Assembly: GCF_023856365.1 (NCBI RefSeq)
Contig: NC_064533.1
Location: forward strand, 30,614,118-30,678,117
Source of the DNA: Brienomyrus brachyistius
Taxonomy: Eukaryota; Chordata; Actinopteri; Osteoglossiformes; Mormyridae
Reading direction: 5' to 3'
Length of the DNA stretch: 64,000 bases
The notes under the pieces are model-generated. The model was given only the letters and a program-made list of their open reading frames with translations, had not been told where the DNA came from and searched no databases. Below are positions 61,876 to 64,000 of the stretch, piece by piece (the first letter of the stretch is position 1; the number at the start of each line of letters is the position of its first letter). The position numbers and the translations under genes were made by a program.

Positions 61876-62118
61876 TGTCAGCTGGGACAGTGAACGGACG
61901 CGGGTGACGGAGTGGAGGATGGAATGGGGAGTTTATTAGCACTCCTGGGACACAACAGACTGGGGAAACATCCGAAGCAGCCATGATGGAGCTAACAAAG
62001 GATGAACTGACAGGAAACCAGCAGAGCCGGAATGTAGCTCCCAGTCCATGCGGAAAAATGGCTGCACTACGTCTGTAAGTGTTAATCGTAAACTGCGGGT
62101 GAGTTGAGGGGCTTGACA
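61876..62118 (-). mobile_element. Possible LTR (TGTCA...TGACA), decayed
   Basis: The + strand starts 'tgtcagctgggacagtgaac' and reaches 'ggggcttgaca'. On the minus strand an AATAAA ('gtgctaataaactccccat') lies about 60 bp before the TGACA end, as in the other LTRs here. The flanking 5-bp sequences do not match, so the borders or the class may be wrong. Confidence 0.45.
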
Positions 62119-62161
62119 CCTGGCATCTCCACACCACTACTTCTAGCACTTGAATCTACCT

Positions 62162-62190
62162 CGGTTTTTTTTTTTTTTTTGGGGGGGGGA
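62162..62190. repeat. T-run followed by G-run
   Basis: A run of about 17 T followed by about 9 G. It is a simple homopolymer junction with no evident function; a similar T-G junction occurs at about 34461-34487 in etv6 intron 3. Confidence 0.8.
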
Positions 62191-62839
62191 GATTATTATG
62201 GGATGCCATTTCCAGATTGATCTCTTTTATTTTCCATTACTTTATTCTGTTACTATTAGGTTTGTTGATTGACAGTGTATGGTGATCCAGCTCTTCCTGG
62301 CGTTCAAGATTTATGGTGTAGTGTCTACAGTTTATTATTCTTTGCAAAAAATATATATTTAATGTTGTGTTTTAAAGGGAAGGCTATCTTGTTGCAAAAT
62401 TTGTCAAATTCAGATTTGTGAAATGCGGCGCTCACACGTGTTGCCATTGTGCAAAGGAGGCGGCTGGAGTTTTTGTACTGAGTAGACACCTCCTCACTCG
62501 TCAGAGCCAGCCCTACCAGTGCCATTTGTAATTTCCTGTCACCAGGAACGCTTCCAGTGTTTGACATTGTTCTGCTTTGTGTCTGGCCTACACACAGACT
62601 TTTCTCCGTGGCAACAGCCACATATCTGGGTGAATGTGGTCTTCTGTTTTAGGGAATCCCATATTAAAAGAAAAAATAAAACTTTATGCTGGGAGCTCTG
62701 GTATTTGGAGTGGGTTACATTCTATAAAAACACAGGCAATCTAGTGCAGATACTGGATGTTTACTCAGCCTAACATATGTATATTACTAAGAACTTCTTA
62801 TACAATACTGCTGAGAAATATGTAAAAATACCAGGGTTG

Positions 62840-63920
62840 ACACCCATCCGACCCTGTCCTACATGTTACAGTTTGACCAGCAGGTGGCTGGCCGTCCTGT
62901 TCCCTCCTCCATCTTGTAGTCCCTTAGTCCTAGTGTGTTCCCTCTGTTCCCTGGACTGCTGCATAGCTCATTGGGTTGAGTGTGTATGTCATGGATGCGG
63001 GGCAAGGTGCAGGCGGGGAAATGAGGTGATGATCCACTAGCGGCTCTGAGACACTAGAGGGTTTATTTAGGAAACTACAGTGAGTAAAACTACAATCAAA
63101 AGGACCACGAGGGGTCAGAAAAGCAAAATGGGGAAAACAACTAACTACAACAAATGACAAGGAAACAAGGTCCATGAATTAGGCAACACTGGGAGCAAGA
63201 TCATGCAAGGGAGCAAAAACACAGGAACATAGCAGAAAGTCTTAATACATAAATGATGATGACTAACTAAAGGCAGGTGTGAATCATCAAGACAATTAAC
63301 TAATCAAAGAAAGGACAGAACAACAAGCAACAGGTGGGGCTGATTAACAAACAGAACTAGAAAGCGTATCAGACATCAAAACCTAAACAGACACTAGTAC
63401 TATATACCAGGGGAAAAAACAATTGGAATATTGACACACACAACTAGGAACACAAGCAGAACAGAATTAAACTGGACATAAATAGGACAAACAAAAGCAA
63501 AACCCTAGAAAAAACAAAACCAACAAACAAAACAAGTGAAGTTGGGCTCAAACTCGTGACTTCAGGGTTATAGCCTTAGTGCAACAACCCAGAGAACAAC
63601 CAAAACAACTAGAGACTAGTACGAAGATGGAGGGAATAGGATGGCCAAACGCACAGGACAGAGATGGACGGGCACCGACCCTGACAGTGTGGATCTGACT
63701 GTTACATTTTCCAGTTATGGGTTTGAGGCGGCCCAGAGACCAGCCTCACCTGTTTTCTTTGGTTCTCCCTCGTGTTTGTTACTGGTTATCAGTGCTTTCC
63801 TCCTAGTTGTTTACTGTTTATTTCTGATCCCTCGTGATCCTTTTGGTTTTGTAGTCTGCTCAGTTTTTCTAATAAACCCCTTGTGTTCTTCGGAGCTGCC
63901 AGTGGATCAGCAATGTTTTC
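62840..63920 (+). mobile_element. Outer LTR-like repeat, interrupted by a second LTR
   Basis: The left part ('cagtttgaccagcaggtggc', 'tggccgtcctgttccctcct') and the right part from 63687 ('cctcgtgatccttttggttt', 'ctaataaaccccttgtgttc', 'ctgccagtggatcag') follow the order of the LTR at 16015-16822. They are separated by an inverted LTR at 62987-63686. The canonical TGACA end is missing; an A run (63922-63946) follows. Confidence 0.65.
62987..63686 (-). mobile_element. Solo LTR inserted into another LTR
   Basis: A 700-bp unit starts TGTCATGGATGC and ends GACCCTGACA. On the minus strand it carries AATAAA near its 3' end ('ctaaataaaccctctagtg'), as in the + strand LTR family. The flanks GTGTA and GTGTG match at 4 of 5 bases, consistent with an aged 5-bp target duplication. 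Orientation is opposite to the LTR it interrupts. Confidence 0.8.
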
Positions 63921-63921
63921 C

Positions 63922-63946
63922 ACAAAAAAAAAAAAAAAAAAAAAAA
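63922..63946. repeat. Poly-A run
   Basis: A run of about 23 A directly after the outer LTR-like repeat, at the place where its end would be. It could be a retroposition tail of a truncated copy or a simple homopolymer. Confidence 0.8.
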
Positions 63947-64000
63947 ACAATAAAATGTCATTTAAAAATAAAATAGCTATGTAGCTCAATCTCTGTGCTA

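Larger units (their letters stand above)
54854..64000. other. No gene seen; repeat-bearing distal region
   Basis: Beyond the listed repeats I find no host gene. The unassigned stretches include about 54854-55172, 55400-56053, 57911-58560, 58690-60938, 61107-61875 and 62120-62835, mostly AT-rich. A three-fold approximate repeat of 'gaggcggagctg.gctc.ggcaagg' type, spaced about 45-60 bp, lies at 58577-58690. Confidence 0.5.

Overview
The window is nuclear DNA from a ray-finned fish, most likely a teleost. The evidence is an intron-rich vertebrate gene surrounded by repeat classes typical of fish: Tc1-like transposons whose ends begin CACTATATGGACA, tRNA-derived SINEs, a LINE with a TGGATGG tail, short hAT elements, solo LTRs and long CA/TA microsatellites. 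Nothing bacterial or plasmid-like is present. I cannot name the species from sequence alone.

One gene is clear: etv6 (TEL), a repressor of the ETS family, on the + strand from about 19.1 kb to 39.1 kb. A CpG-dense first-exon region lies at about 19140-19735. Coding exons 2 to 8 end at 23229, 33886, 35839, 36992, 37248, 38479 and at the stop codon 38681-38683. All splice phases agree, and four of the exons match the human lengths as I remember them. The SAM/Pointed polymerisation domain (exons 3-4) and the ETS DNA-binding domain (exons 6-8) are intact. The part of the protein upstream of the human Met43-equivalent appears lost: the ancestral start reads Met-Val-stop, no splice donor follows codon 11, and exon 2 carries one extra base. 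The expected product is therefore a 386-residue protein starting at 23193, preceded by several short upstream ORFs. Intron 2 holds a CpG-rich block with a palindromic paired ETS site.

The rest is repeats. Upstream (1-19 kb) there are a solo LTR with a perfect target duplication (5753-6063), a cluster of three hAT-type miniature elements (7.1-7.9 kb), SINE copies, a minisatellite of exactly 53 units of 47 bp (11775-14265), two solo LTRs of about 808 bp, and an internally deleted Tc1 element. The etv6 introns carry a Tc1 relic, SINEs and a foldback miniature element.

Downstream (39-64 kb) there are a LINE 3' end with a 14-bp target duplication inside a degenerate telomere-like tract, and a young LTR element (46691-49156) with 98.6% identical LTRs. 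Its interior holds a long proline-rich reading frame and no recognisable gag, protease, reverse transcriptase or integrase. A decayed relative (56054-57910) shares an acidic Trp motif with it. A Tc1-like copy with an internal 30-bp amplification, a solo LTR, further SINEs and nested LTRs complete the region. No second host gene could be supported.
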